From positions 1 through 32,197 of the forward strand of contig JASBRJ010000201.1 in assembly GCA_030149525.1 (NCBI GenBank): 32,197 nucleotides of DNA. Direction: 5' to 3'. Of this stretch, positions 24,374 to 31,515 are shown piece after piece. Position 1 is the first letter of the stretch. Each line of letters begins with the position of its first letter. The notes under the pieces are model-generated. The model saw only the letters and a program-made list of their open reading frames with translations. It made no database searches and was not told where the DNA came from. The position numbers and the translations under genes were made by a program. The stretch is from a bacterium. Its GTDB lineage: Bacteria > Vulcanimicrobiota > Xenobia > Xenobiales > JADMJV01.

Positions 24374-25293
24374 GTTCACAAGACGAGGAAAAGGGTGAAA
24401 CCGAGACCCCTGAAGAGTCCGGCACGACCGAGGAAACCGCTGATTCTGAAAATGACGGCCACGACTCGACGGAAGAGAACTCCGCTGAGGAACCTGTGTT
24501 AGAGGCAGCTGAAGAAGGGGAGAAAACGGAAGAGGTGGCCGACGGGGAGTCGGAAGACCGGTCCGAGGCCGTTGCCCCTGAAAGCGAGCGGCGACAATCC
24601 GGTCGAAAAGGCGTTAAACTCAGCCGACTCATCTCCTCGAAAATCATCGATGGGGAGTCGGCGCGAGAGTGCTATCTCCATTTGGTAGATATCTCAGACG
24701 GCGGTTTACGAATCAACTCCGACGATCCGTTTCCTGAGGATAGAGTGTTCTCTCTTGAGATTGTTCTCGCCCCGTTCGGCAACGAGCTTTCCACAAAAAT
24801 TCCCAAGAAGTCTTTCCCCGTGAAAACGGTCTGGTCGAAGAGCCTGGTTGGGGGCATGGTGGTGTCCGGTCTTGCCTTTCAAGAACTCGACGATGAGGGA
24901 AAAGAGATCGTTGCCGCCATTATGGAAGGCGCCTCACCCCAGGGTCGGAGAATGCACTTCCGTCTCAATCGAGTCTTGGGAGTGGAATTGGGCAGAAGCG
25001 AGGAGGAGCAACAGTGGCTCTACCCTCTCACTCTCGACCTTTCCGTTGAGGGCATGAGGATTTGTCTCAGCGAGCCGCTGGAAGTGGGAGCCACGTTCCC
25101 CATCAAAATCTTCCTGGAATTCGAACTGCCCACTGTTCAGGCCAATGCCGAAGTGATGTGGCAGGAAACCATGCCCTCGGGACGAGTTCAGGTGGGTTTG
25201 AAGTTCGACGAGATGTCGGAGCGAGACGCCATGGCTATCAAAACCTACATCGATCAGTGCCTGCGTCAGGATGAGGCTCATCGACGCCTCTAA
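24370..25293 (+). CDS. Tandem PilZ-domain protein with acidic N-terminal region
   Basis: This 307-residue protein begins with about 70 strongly acidic, low-complexity residues. Two PilZ-like β-barrels follow. The first (about 72-185) has RQSGR (75-79, RxxxR pattern) and DISDGG (107-112). The second (about 190-300) has RMHFR (194-198) and DLSVEG (223-228), matching RxxxR and D/NxSxxG. Both motifs are c-di-GMP ligands in known PilZ domains, so each module could bind it. Typical outputs are motility or surface-behaviour control, consistent with PilT and HD-GYP elsewhere in the window. The GTG start overlaps the glyA stop, and the end overlaps the next gene by 23 bp. Confidence 0.88.
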   Translation: MSSQDEEKGETETPEESGTTEETADSENDGHDSTEENSAEEPVLEAAEEGEKTEEVADGESEDRSEAVAPESERRQSGRKGVKLSRLISSKIIDGESARECYLHLVDISDGGLRINSDDPFPEDRVFSLEIVLAPFGNELSTKIPKKSFPVKTVWSKSLVGGMVVSGLAFQELDDEGKEIVAAIMEGASPQGRRMHFRLNRVLGVELGRSEEEQQWLYPLTLDLSVEGMRICLSEPLEVGATFPIKIFLEFELPTVQANAEVMWQETMPSGRVQVGLKFDEMSERDAMAIKTYIDQCLRQDEAHRRL

Positions 25294-26731
25294 CAGACCG
25301 AACTTCGTCTCGGGCCAGCACTCGACATGCTGCCTGACCGCCGAGAACTCCGGTGGAGCGAAGTGGTGCTTTGTCCAACACGGAGATCGCGTCGTGACGG
25401 CCGGTATGCCCTACGGTGCCGCCTCACCTGAAGATGCAGCCTCCAGTCTTTTGTCCTGGTGCGAAGACAACTCTGTCAGCCCGATTGTTTTCGGCTGTGA
25501 AGAGGGCGACCGAAAAGCTTTAGCAGGATGGAGCCTCACCGAAATCGGCCGCCAACCTCTCTTTGAAGCGAGCCCGAACTTCGATCCGGAATTGTCCGGT
25601 CAGGATCAGCCGCCGGCCCATCGTGAATTGAGGCGACAAGCTCGGCGGGCCTTCTCCAAAGGCTTGATCGTTAAGGAGCTGACCGTTGTTGATCTGTGGC
25701 TTCTCTCACAATCCGGAGCGCTAAGCCACATGTTCCATAACCGCTGGAAGCGAAGGGCCCTGGCGGATTTTTCTTTTCTTGTAGAGTTTGATCTCACCGA
25801 GGGGCTGGGCGTTCGGCGAGCCTTCGCCGCCTGTCAGGAAGAGAGCGGAGAAGTGATGGGACTTGCCATGATCGTGCCCTGTCAGCGCGGCTGGCTTTTA
25901 GAGCACCAGATGCTGAGCGAGGGGGCACCCAACGGGACAGGCGAGCTGCTTCTCTGCCGACTCCTGTCCGAGCATCTTCCGCCCAAAACTCTTTTGTCAT
26001 TGGGCATTACACCGCTCTACCGTGAACTGACCGGCACCACCGAGGATCGCAGCGTTCCTGGCATACTCGAATTCTTGCCCTTTTGGCTTCGCTCTCGTCT
26101 GTTAACGACATGGGAGCCGCTCTACGGCTTTCGGAGCCTGCTCGAATTTCGTCAGAAACTGGAACCATCTCGCTGGGAATCGGTCTATTGGGCCGTACCG
26201 CGACGTCGACCGATTTCGGATATCGTGGCAGTTCTTCGAGCCTTTGCCGGGGGTTCTTTCTGGCAGTTCGCGATGGAGACTTTGGAGAAGCAGGTTCAAC
26301 TTCAAGCCCATCGCCTTCGCGACAAAGTCCTTCCGGCACTCAACTGGTTCTACGTTGTCACCCTACTCATCTGGACCCCGATACTTTGGAATCTCGACGG
26401 TGAACAGCTCTTCGGGAATCCGCTGGCTTGCAAAGTGTGGGCTCTCTACGATCTCCTGTTGCTGGGCTGCTTCTACTGGCAACATAAGATTTTGAAGAAC
26501 CGGCGCCCCAGCTATATCACCGACCTCTTATTCGGTCTGGTCACAGCCGATACCGTCCTGGCCTGGCTGCAGACCGGACTCTATCACGGTGGCTTACCAA
26601 CAGAACAGCCGCTGGGGACGTTCATCTTCGTGATCAACACAGCCCCCATATCGGCCGTTTTCTTTCAGCTCATGGTCAAGCTCTCTACCAAACCTCTTCC
26701 TTTCCAGCGAAGGGACGTCGGCGGAACTTGA
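25271..26731 (+). CDS. DUF2156 (MprF C-terminal-like) protein with C-terminal membrane helices
   Basis: This 486-residue protein has a cytoplasmic N-terminal part resembling the GNAT-fold domain of MprF-type aminoacyl-phosphatidylglycerol synthases. Matches include HRELRRQARRAFSKGLIVKE, the central LLEHQMLSEGAPNGTGELLL, and LYGFRSLLEFRQKLEPSRWE followed by YWAVP. Residues about 345-470 form about four transmembrane helices (FYVVTLLIWTPILW, VWALYDLLLLGCFYW, LLFGLVTADTVLAWL, FIFVINTAPISAVFF). In MprF the membrane part precedes the catalytic domain, so the order here is reversed. A lipid-modifying or aminoacyl-transfer role is possible but unproved. The ATG overlaps the PilZ gene, suggesting coupled expression and perhaps functional linkage. 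Confidence 0.75.
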   Translation: MRLIDASNRPNFVSGQHSTCCLTAENSGGAKWCFVQHGDRVVTAGMPYGAASPEDAASSLLSWCEDNSVSPIVFGCEEGDRKALAGWSLTEIGRQPLFEASPNFDPELSGQDQPPAHRELRRQARRAFSKGLIVKELTVVDLWLLSQSGALSHMFHNRWKRRALADFSFLVEFDLTEGLGVRRAFAACQEESGEVMGLAMIVPCQRGWLLEHQMLSEGAPNGTGELLLCRLLSEHLPPKTLLSLGITPLYRELTGTTEDRSVPGILEFLPFWLRSRLLTTWEPLYGFRSLLEFRQKLEPSRWESVYWAVPRRRPISDIVAVLRAFAGGSFWQFAMETLEKQVQLQAHRLRDKVLPALNWFYVVTLLIWTPILWNLDGEQLFGNPLACKVWALYDLLLLGCFYWQHKILKNRRPSYITDLLFGLVTADTVLAWLQTGLYHGGLPTEQPLGTFIFVINTAPISAVFFQLMVKLSTKPLPFQRRDVGGT

Positions 26732-26763
26732 AAATACCTCCACTATAGACTGGAGGTATTTTC
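26730..26763 (+). promoter_or_regulatory. Perfect 12-bp hairpin that contains the next gene's Shine-Dalgarno
   Basis: GAAAATACCTCC (26730-26741) and GGAGGTATTTTC (26752-26763) pair perfectly around a 10-nt loop. The 3' arm carries GGAGGT, 6 bases before the ATG at 26764. As DNA it also resembles an A-stem-T terminator for the upstream operon. It could do both jobs: terminate transcription, and block translation of read-through RNA. Confidence 0.8.
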
Positions 26764-27132
26764 ATGCGAAGTTATCGACTCAGAGCCATCGCTCTCTTTT
26801 GTTTGCTTGGCTTGTTCGTCCTTTCCAGCGATGATTCTTCAGGTCAATTACTCCTTGCATCGGGAGACTATCGCGTTGTGGACGTGGACGCCGAGCACCA
26901 AAGGGTAGGAGTTGCCCTTCTTGAGGCCCAGCCCGACAAACGCCAAAACTGGGTATACTTAACAGCTTCGACAAAGATCAACAAGCGCCACACCAGCGGC
27001 GACGGTTGGTTTCGCGACGAGAAACTATCCTACGAAGGTTTCTTCAATTCTGTCAGATCCGGGGATAAACTCTGGGTTGAGGGAGGTAGACGTTGGGACG
27101 GGGGTATCACGGCTAAGAAAATTAGAATGTGA
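26764..27132 (+). CDS. Small exported protein of unknown function
   Basis: This 122-residue protein starts with a signal peptide: MRSYRLR, a hydrophobic core AIALFCLLGLFVLSS, and likely cleavage near residue 25-30. The mature part is about 95 residues, β-rich and OB-fold-like in feel (YRVVDVDAEHQRVGVALLEA, WVYLTASTKINK, GDKLWVEGGRRWDGGITAKK). The last segment resembles a small DUF/OB module that closes with a metal- or ligand-binding loop, but I cannot name a family. The Shine-Dalgarno GGAGGT lies in the 3' arm of a perfect hairpin. A strong terminator follows 68 bp after the stop. I would not assign a function. Confidence 0.75.
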   Translation: MRSYRLRAIALFCLLGLFVLSSDDSSGQLLLASGDYRVVDVDAEHQRVGVALLEAQPDKRQNWVYLTASTKINKRHTSGDGWFRDEKLSYEGFFNSVRSGDKLWVEGGRRWDGGITAKKIRM

Positions 27133-27200
27133 TCCACCAACGTTTGGGTTTAGAACCTTTTGTCACGTTTGTAGTAGGTTGATAACGTCAGAGGTTCGGA

Positions 27201-27227
27201 AGAGCGGTGAGAGCCGCTCTTTTTTTT
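27201..27227 (+). terminator. Rho-independent terminator before tRNA-Glu
   Basis: AGAGCGG (27201-27207) and CCGCTCT (27214-27220) pair perfectly around TGAGAG, followed by seven more T residues. It ends the upstream transcript and isolates the tRNA promoter. Confidence 0.95.
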
Positions 27228-27243
27228 GTTGGGGAAGCTTGAT

Positions 27244-27272
27244 TTGACGTGCCGGATGCCTTCTTCTATAAT
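27244..27272 (+). promoter_or_regulatory. Sigma-70-type promoter of tRNA-Glu
   Basis: TTGACG (27244-27249) and TATAAT (27267-27272) are separated by 17 bp, with the mature tRNA starting 13 bp after the -10 box. It is the clearest housekeeping promoter in the window. Confidence 0.88.
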
Positions 27273-27285
27273 CGGTAGCGGTCGT

Positions 27286-27362
27286 GCCGCGTTGGTCTAG
27301 TGGCTTAGGACGCCGCCCTCTCACGGCGGAAATCATGGGTTCGAATCCCGTACGCGGTACCA
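27286..27362 (+). tRNA. tRNA-Glu (anticodon CTC)
   Basis: The sequence folds as a full cloverleaf. The acceptor GCCGCGT pairs with ACGCGGT (27352-27358) with a terminal G-U. The D arm has the GTCTAGTGGCTTAGGAC form typical of tRNA-Glu. The anticodon stem CCGCC/GGCGG closes the loop CTCTCAC, giving anticodon CTC, which reads GAG. The T loop is TTCGAAT. Discriminator A and CCA are encoded. Its 3' end from the T loop onward is repeated exactly 278 bp downstream. Confidence 0.96.
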
Positions 27363-27367
27363 AAATA
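27342..27367 (+). repeat. 26-bp direct repeat, copy 1 (3' end of tRNA-Glu; attL-like)
   Basis: This copy runs from the T loop through CCA and five bases beyond. It is identical to 27620-27645. Such tRNA 3'-end duplications are the classic mark of tyrosine-recombinase integration into a tRNA gene. Confidence 0.9.
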
Positions 27368-27389
27368 AACCTGCTGCACTGCGGGTTTT
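27368..27389 (+). terminator. Hairpin terminator directly after tRNA-Glu
   Basis: AACCTGC (27368-27374) pairs with GCGGGTT (27381-27387), including one G-U, around TGCACT. It ends in TTTT. It starts immediately after repeat copy 1. Confidence 0.7.
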
Positions 27390-27419
27390 CGCATAGCTAA
27401 GCGCCAGGGGCGGAAATCA

Positions 27420-27581
27420 GGGTCAAAGAGACTCGACTCGGACCGAGCCTGGCGCCGAGTGCCTTGACTCTAAGGCTTGTGGCAAAGTCCTACATATCGG
27501 GATATATTTAGGAACTTTGACGCGAGCCTTAGAGGCAAGGCATGCAAGCCAGGCGACGGGAGAGTCGGGTTTCTTTGGCCC
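27420..27581 (+). repeat. 162-nt near-continuous hairpin (structured RNA or miniature element)
   Basis: About 62 base pairs form one long stem. GGGTCAAAGAGACTCGACTC (27420-27439) pairs with 27562-27581 at all 20 positions, three as G-U. After a 7x7 internal loop, GCCTGGC (27447-27453) pairs with GCCAGGC (27548-27554). After a 6x5 loop, 27460-27477 pairs with 27525-27542 with one mismatch in 18. CAAAGTCCT (27483-27491) pairs with AGGAACTTTG (27510-27519) with one bulge. A short AT stem closes on CGGGAT. There is no coding potential. It is not a recognised 6S, SRP, RNase P or tmRNA sequence. It lies wholly between the two tRNA-end repeats. Confidence 0.85.
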
Positions 27582-27596
27582 CAAGTGTCCTCACTT

Positions 27597-27608
27597 CGTT
27601 CCGGAACG
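27597..27608. repeat. 12-bp perfect palindrome
   Basis: CGTTCC followed by GGAACG forms a perfect palindrome 11 bp before repeat copy 2. A small hairpin AAGTG-TCCT-CACTT (27583-27596) lies just before it. Both are inside the repeat-flanked island. Confidence 0.6.
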
Positions 27609-27619
27609 GCTGCGCCTTG

Positions 27620-27645
27620 CGAATCCCGTACGCGGTACCAAAATA
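27620..27645 (+). repeat. 26-bp direct repeat, copy 2 (attR-like remnant of tRNA-Glu 3' end)
   Basis: It is identical to 27342-27367, including the encoded CCA. No tRNA 5' half precedes it, so it is not a functional tRNA. Confidence 0.9.
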
Positions 27646-27647
27646 GA

Positions 27648-27680
27648 AAAAGCTCGTGGATGGCGAGCTTTTCTTATTTC
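27648..27680 (+). terminator. Hairpin terminator after repeat copy 2
   Basis: AAAAGCTCG (27648-27656) and CGAGCTTTT (27664-27672) pair perfectly around TGGATGG. A T-rich tail (CTTATTTC) follows. It lies 25 bp before the next start codon, so the downstream gene would need read-through or a promoter inside this region. Confidence 0.8.
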
Positions 27681-27696
27681 TAGAAAGGCCAGGATC

Positions 27697-28767
27697 ATGA
27701 AAAAGACAATCACCTTAACATTAACGGCACTCGGTCTGGCAGGCCTTCTCTGCTGTCAGACATCAGCGCAACCGGTTCAAATTCCGGGACGGGGAAACGA
27801 TGTTATCACCTTTCCAAACGGGGACGCGTCGTGGGCCGATCGGGTCTTTTCCTTCGGCCCGGGCAATCCGGCGGCCGCTCCCGACTATGCTGTCCCCGAG
27901 CAGGCTCTGGGACGCCCGGACGTGCCCGAGAACGGCGGCAAGGCCTCTACCAGCTTGGGGCGTGGGGGTTCCATTGTTTTGGAGTTTGTCGACAACCGTT
28001 TGATCGATGTCGAAGGATACGATCTCTACATTTTTGAGGTTGGTCCCGAGGTGGAAGACACCCTTGTGGAGATAAGCGAGGACGGCACCTCGTGGATAGA
28101 AGTCGGCACAGTCACCGGCAGCACATCCTACGTCGACATCGGACCGGTCACCCAACCTGGCCAGCAGTTTCGCTTCGTCAGGCTCACCGACGACCCCAAT
28201 GAGGGCGGGCGATCGGGTCGCTATGTGGGGGCAGACATCGACGCCATCGGCGCCATTGGCTCCGTCTCCGGCCAAGACATCCAGAGTCCGGACAATCCCT
28301 CCGACGAAACAGCCATGAATCCGCCCAACGACAACCCCGCGTCCCCAGGACCGGAGGGATACTGCGATGCGGTGAGCTTCTATCTTCCCGGCACCGGGGT
28401 CTACACGGTGGGCAACGAATTTCCTCAAAGCGTGGTCGGGTCACCCGATCAGCAACTCATGGGAGGCAACTCTCTTCGACTGGGCGAGGGTGGCAGCGTG
28501 ATCGTCTTGATGTCTAAGTACAGAGCCGTCAATGCTCCCGGCGACGATATTCTGGTCTATGGCGAGATTCGCGGTCCCATCCGGGTAGATGTCAGCGACA
28601 ACCTCACCGACTGGACGACGCTCGGCCACGTGAAACCTAACCAGGGTCGAATCGAACTGGGCGAGATCCATGAGACCCGATACATTCGCCTGGTGGAGGA
28701 GATGGACGGAACTTTCGGTTCGGTCATAGACGCCGTTGGCGTGAGCAAAGTTCGAAGAATTCGCTGA
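27697..28767 (+). CDS. Secreted protein with two related β-sandwich modules
   Basis: This 356-residue protein has a signal peptide (MKK, a hydrophobic core to about residue 20, likely cleavage near TSAQ at 22-25). Two modules resemble each other. Module 1 (about 47-190) contains YAVPEQALGRPD, STSLGRGGSIVLEF, DLYIFEVG, VEISEDGTSWIEVG, FRFVRLTD and ADIDAIGAI. Module 2 (about 221-352) contains NSLRLGEGGSVIVL, DDILVYGE, VDVSDNLTDWTTLG, RYIRLVEE and IDAVGVS. This pattern is discoidin-like and is also seen in surface proteins and the N-terminal parts of some OmpA-family proteins. A linker rich in Pro, Asn and Asp joins them. A ligand is unknown. The ATG at 27697 follows AGGAT. It precedes the M16 pair by 96 bp. 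Confidence 0.8.
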   Translation: MKKTITLTLTALGLAGLLCCQTSAQPVQIPGRGNDVITFPNGDASWADRVFSFGPGNPAAAPDYAVPEQALGRPDVPENGGKASTSLGRGGSIVLEFVDNRLIDVEGYDLYIFEVGPEVEDTLVEISEDGTSWIEVGTVTGSTSYVDIGPVTQPGQQFRFVRLTDDPNEGGRSGRYVGADIDAIGAIGSVSGQDIQSPDNPSDETAMNPPNDNPASPGPEGYCDAVSFYLPGTGVYTVGNEFPQSVVGSPDQQLMGGNSLRLGEGGSVIVLMSKYRAVNAPGDDILVYGEIRGPIRVDVSDNLTDWTTLGHVKPNQGRIELGEIHETRYIRLVEEMDGTFGSVIDAVGVSKVRRIR

Positions 28768-28863
28768 GAACGGCACCCCCCGGAACTTTCCTTGGCAAAA
28801 CCGGTTGGACTGGCCATAAGCTTGAGAGGTCTTCAAGACTTCACGTATAACAACAGAGGCGAC

Positions 28864-30180
28864 ATGGTTAGAAATTTCCTCATAGTATTCTTCTCCTTTG
28901 GACTTCTGGCGGCCCCACTGGTTGCCCAGGAAATGGTCGAAGACGTGCTCGACAACGGTCTGAGGATCGTGACCATGGAGAATCCGGGGTCTCGAACTGT
29001 CTCGGTCAACGTTTTCATTTCTGCGGGCAGTTTGGATGAGTCTCCTCAGACAACGGGCCTGGCTCATTTCTATGAGCACATGTTCTTTCGCGGAACGCCA
29101 ACCCTGAGCGGACTGGCGTTCAAGAAAGCGATTGAGGACAGCGGTGGAATCACCAACGCCACCACGGCCAAAGATATGACCCACTACTTCATTTCTCTAC
29201 CGGCAGACCAAGCCGAGGAGGGTTTGAAACTGCTCGCCGACGCGCTTATCAGAGCAGAACTGTCCCCCGAAGGCATCGATATTGAGCGAGACGTGGTCCT
29301 GGAAGAGTATAGAATCGGGGAGAACAATCCGGGCCGTCTGGCCATTGAAGGGCTCTACTCCATGGCCTACGGAGACCACCCCTACGCCCTCTCCACCATC
29401 GGCACCAAGGAGAGGATCGGCGCCTATAATCGCGCCGATTTCGTGAATTGGCGAAATCGCCACTACGGACCCAGCCGCTGCACCGTAGTCGTGGTGGGCG
29501 ATATCAACGCCCAACGGATGGCTCAGAGAGCCAAGTTCCTGTTCTCATCCTTTAAGGGTAACCCCCTACAAAAAAGAGAGCTTGTTGAACCACCGGCGGC
29601 ACCGGCGGAACCGGTCTATCGGGAAGGCACGGGTCCGGTAGGCTCGGCTGTGGTTATGTTGGGATTCCCCGCTCCCTCGGCTCACGACAAGAAAGACGTC
29701 TATGGAGTCGACGTCCTCAGTTTCATTCTAGGCCAAGGTCGCAAGAGTATGCTTTATCAGGACCTGGTAAAGAAACAAGAGATCGCCGACTCGGTGAGCG
29801 TGAACTACCTCACTCCCAGACAGCGCGGTCTCATGATCGTCACGGCGGTAGGGGAGCCTAAAAAGGCTGAGGAGATTCGAAAAGCGGTCATCGCCCAAGT
29901 GGAAGCCCTCAAGGCGGGAAACTTTACCGAGGAAGACATGCGACGAGCCAAGGCTCAACTTCTCCAGAGCTTCTCCCAGGGCAACGAGACAAACTCGGGA
30001 AAGGCCGACACAATCGGGTTTTATAGCGCTCTGGGAGTTCCAGATTTCTGGAGAACCTACCCTGAGGAAATAGAAGCGGTCAGCAGAGAAGATGTGCTCG
30101 CAGCAGCCCAAAAGTATCTGGGTGGCGGACACTGGGGCTACACCCTCAAGCCGGGTGGACGTTCGAGGGCAGGTCGATGA
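28864..30180 (+). CDS. M16 zinc metallopeptidase, catalytic subunit
   Basis: This 438-residue exported peptidase of the pitrilysin/processing-peptidase type has a signal peptide (MVRNFLIVFFSFGLLAAPLVAQ). The inverted zinc motif HxxEH is HFYEH (His68, Glu71, His72), and the third ligand fits Glu147/Glu148 in RDVVLEEYR. Two M16 domains are present: the N-terminal catalytic one, and a C-terminal one with LGQGRKSMLYQDLVKK. The ATG at 28864 follows AGAGGCG; an upstream TTG is rejected because it would bury the signal peptide. Its TGA overlaps the ATG of the next M16 gene, so the two chains are probably made in equal amounts. It is predicted to be periplasmic. Confidence 0.94.
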   Translation: MVRNFLIVFFSFGLLAAPLVAQEMVEDVLDNGLRIVTMENPGSRTVSVNVFISAGSLDESPQTTGLAHFYEHMFFRGTPTLSGLAFKKAIEDSGGITNATTAKDMTHYFISLPADQAEEGLKLLADALIRAELSPEGIDIERDVVLEEYRIGENNPGRLAIEGLYSMAYGDHPYALSTIGTKERIGAYNRADFVNWRNRHYGPSRCTVVVVGDINAQRMAQRAKFLFSSFKGNPLQKRELVEPPAAPAEPVYREGTGPVGSAVVMLGFPAPSAHDKKDVYGVDVLSFILGQGRKSMLYQDLVKKQEIADSVSVNYLTPRQRGLMIVTAVGEPKKAEEIRKAVIAQVEALKAGNFTEEDMRRAKAQLLQSFSQGNETNSGKADTIGFYSALGVPDFWRTYPEEIEAVSREDVLAAAQKYLGGGHWGYTLKPGGRSRAGR

Positions 30181-31502
30181 AGCGTCTGCTAACGATTTTC
30201 CTCTTCTTGTTGATCCTGCCGGTCCAGGCCGACTCCGAGGCCCCCAACCGCAACGAGGTTCTTGCTGCTAAGGCCACTCCGGCGCGGCGAATATTACTTC
30301 CCAACGGAATGGTTGTCTTGCTTAAAGAAGCTCCCGGTCACGACCTGGTCGCTTTAGAGATGCTCTGTCAGGTGGGCCTGGCCAACGAGGAAACTCCCAC
30401 GGCCGGCCTCATCGCTTTGTGGTCGGAGATTTTGAACGAGCGCTTGGAGGAAGCCACCGAAGAGCACTATCGCATAGTAGACCGTTCCGTTTCCATTGAA
30501 CCGGACTTTCTGAGATTTTCCATTCAGGGCCCGGCCGACGAAGCCGATACAATGCTTGAAGCCCTGGCGGGGTTAGTCGAGAACGACACTTACTCCGAAA
30601 AGTTGGTGAACAAGAAACGCAAAGAGTTGGTGGAAGACATCAAAGCTGGAAGGGCCGGCTCTCAGAACCAACTTTACACCATTTTTCGCCTCCTTTTTTA
30701 TCGTCTTCATCCCTACCGTCGGCAACATACCAGCGGAGAGATGGCCGTTGAACGGATCGATGCCGAACTCATTGCTCAATTTCACAAGCAGTATCTGGTG
30801 CCCGACAGGTTGGTCCTGGCAGCTTGCGGGCGAATCTCTCGTACCGGCTTTGAAGATAAGACCCGCAAGCTCTTTTCCGGCTTTCAACCGGTCAATAAAC
30901 GCGATCTTTCGGTGTCTTGGGAGCCCAAGGCCACTGAGAAAAGGATCGATCTCTCCACTCGAAACGACATCGCCTGGGTCGTTATAGGTTATCCGGCGCC
31001 ACCAGCGGCCTCCGAGGATCATATACCTATGAAGCTTATCAACGCGGTGTTGAGTGAGGGCCTGAGCTCGCGACTGTTCAACGAGATTCGAGAGAAGAAA
31101 GGTCTGGCCTACACCATCAGCTCCGTCCACCCCGCCCTCAAGGGACCCTCTCACTTCCTCACCTATGTGGTCACTCGACCCCACGATGCCGGCAAAGTTC
31201 GTCGAGACGTTCTCCGTCAAGCCAAACTGCTTCAAGACGAGCCGTTGACGCAACGAGAACTCCAAGCAGCCAAGCAAAAGCTGTGGGGTAGCGTTCTGAA
31301 CGAGCGCCAGACCGATCAGGGGAAAGCTTTCCGATTAGCGCGGGCCGAATCTATCGGACTGGGGTTTACCTCCGAGGAGAACTTCGAAAAACGATTGGGA
31401 GAGGTGACGGCTGAGGACGTTCGAAAGGTGGCCCAAACCTACCTGAACGACCCGACCGTTATCATAGCCAGACCCGCGGGCAAGTTATATTGGGATGGCT
31501 AG
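30177..31502 (+). CDS. M16 family non-catalytic partner subunit
   Basis: This 441-residue exported M16-like protein has signal peptide MKRLLTIFLFLLILPVQA. The zinc motif is absent: where its partner has GLAHFYEH, this protein has GLIALWSE (78-85), replacing both histidines and the glutamate. The C-terminal substrate-contact motif is conserved (LSSRLFNEIREKKGLAYTIS), as expected of the inactive half of an M16B heterodimer, like the alpha-type subunit of mitochondrial processing peptidase. The ATG overlaps the stop of the catalytic subunit (ATGA). A joint heterodimer in the envelope is a firm family-based inference; the substrate is unknown. Confidence 0.92.
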   Translation: MKRLLTIFLFLLILPVQADSEAPNRNEVLAAKATPARRILLPNGMVVLLKEAPGHDLVALEMLCQVGLANEETPTAGLIALWSEILNERLEEATEEHYRIVDRSVSIEPDFLRFSIQGPADEADTMLEALAGLVENDTYSEKLVNKKRKELVEDIKAGRAGSQNQLYTIFRLLFYRLHPYRRQHTSGEMAVERIDAELIAQFHKQYLVPDRLVLAACGRISRTGFEDKTRKLFSGFQPVNKRDLSVSWEPKATEKRIDLSTRNDIAWVVIGYPAPPAASEDHIPMKLINAVLSEGLSSRLFNEIREKKGLAYTISSVHPALKGPSHFLTYVVTRPHDAGKVRRDVLRQAKLLQDEPLTQRELQAAKQKLWGSVLNERQTDQGKAFRLARAESIGLGFTSEENFEKRLGEVTAEDVRKVAQTYLNDPTVIIARPAGKLYWDG

Positions 31503-31515
31503 AAAGGCCCTATTC

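Noticed and set aside
27420-27608. Integron attC site
   Set aside because: Long palindromy and a cassette-like position suggested it, but no GTTRRRY/RYYYAAC core pair is found at the ends, and there is no integrase or cassette gene.
27620-27645. Second tRNA gene
   Set aside because: Only the 3' portion is present; no acceptor 5' strand, D arm or anticodon arm precedes it.
27517-27696. In-frame extension of the secreted two-module protein by 60 residues upstream
   Set aside because: It would translate the hairpin island, repeat copy 2 and a terminator. It would also bury a clear signal peptide that starts at 27697 with its own ribosome site.
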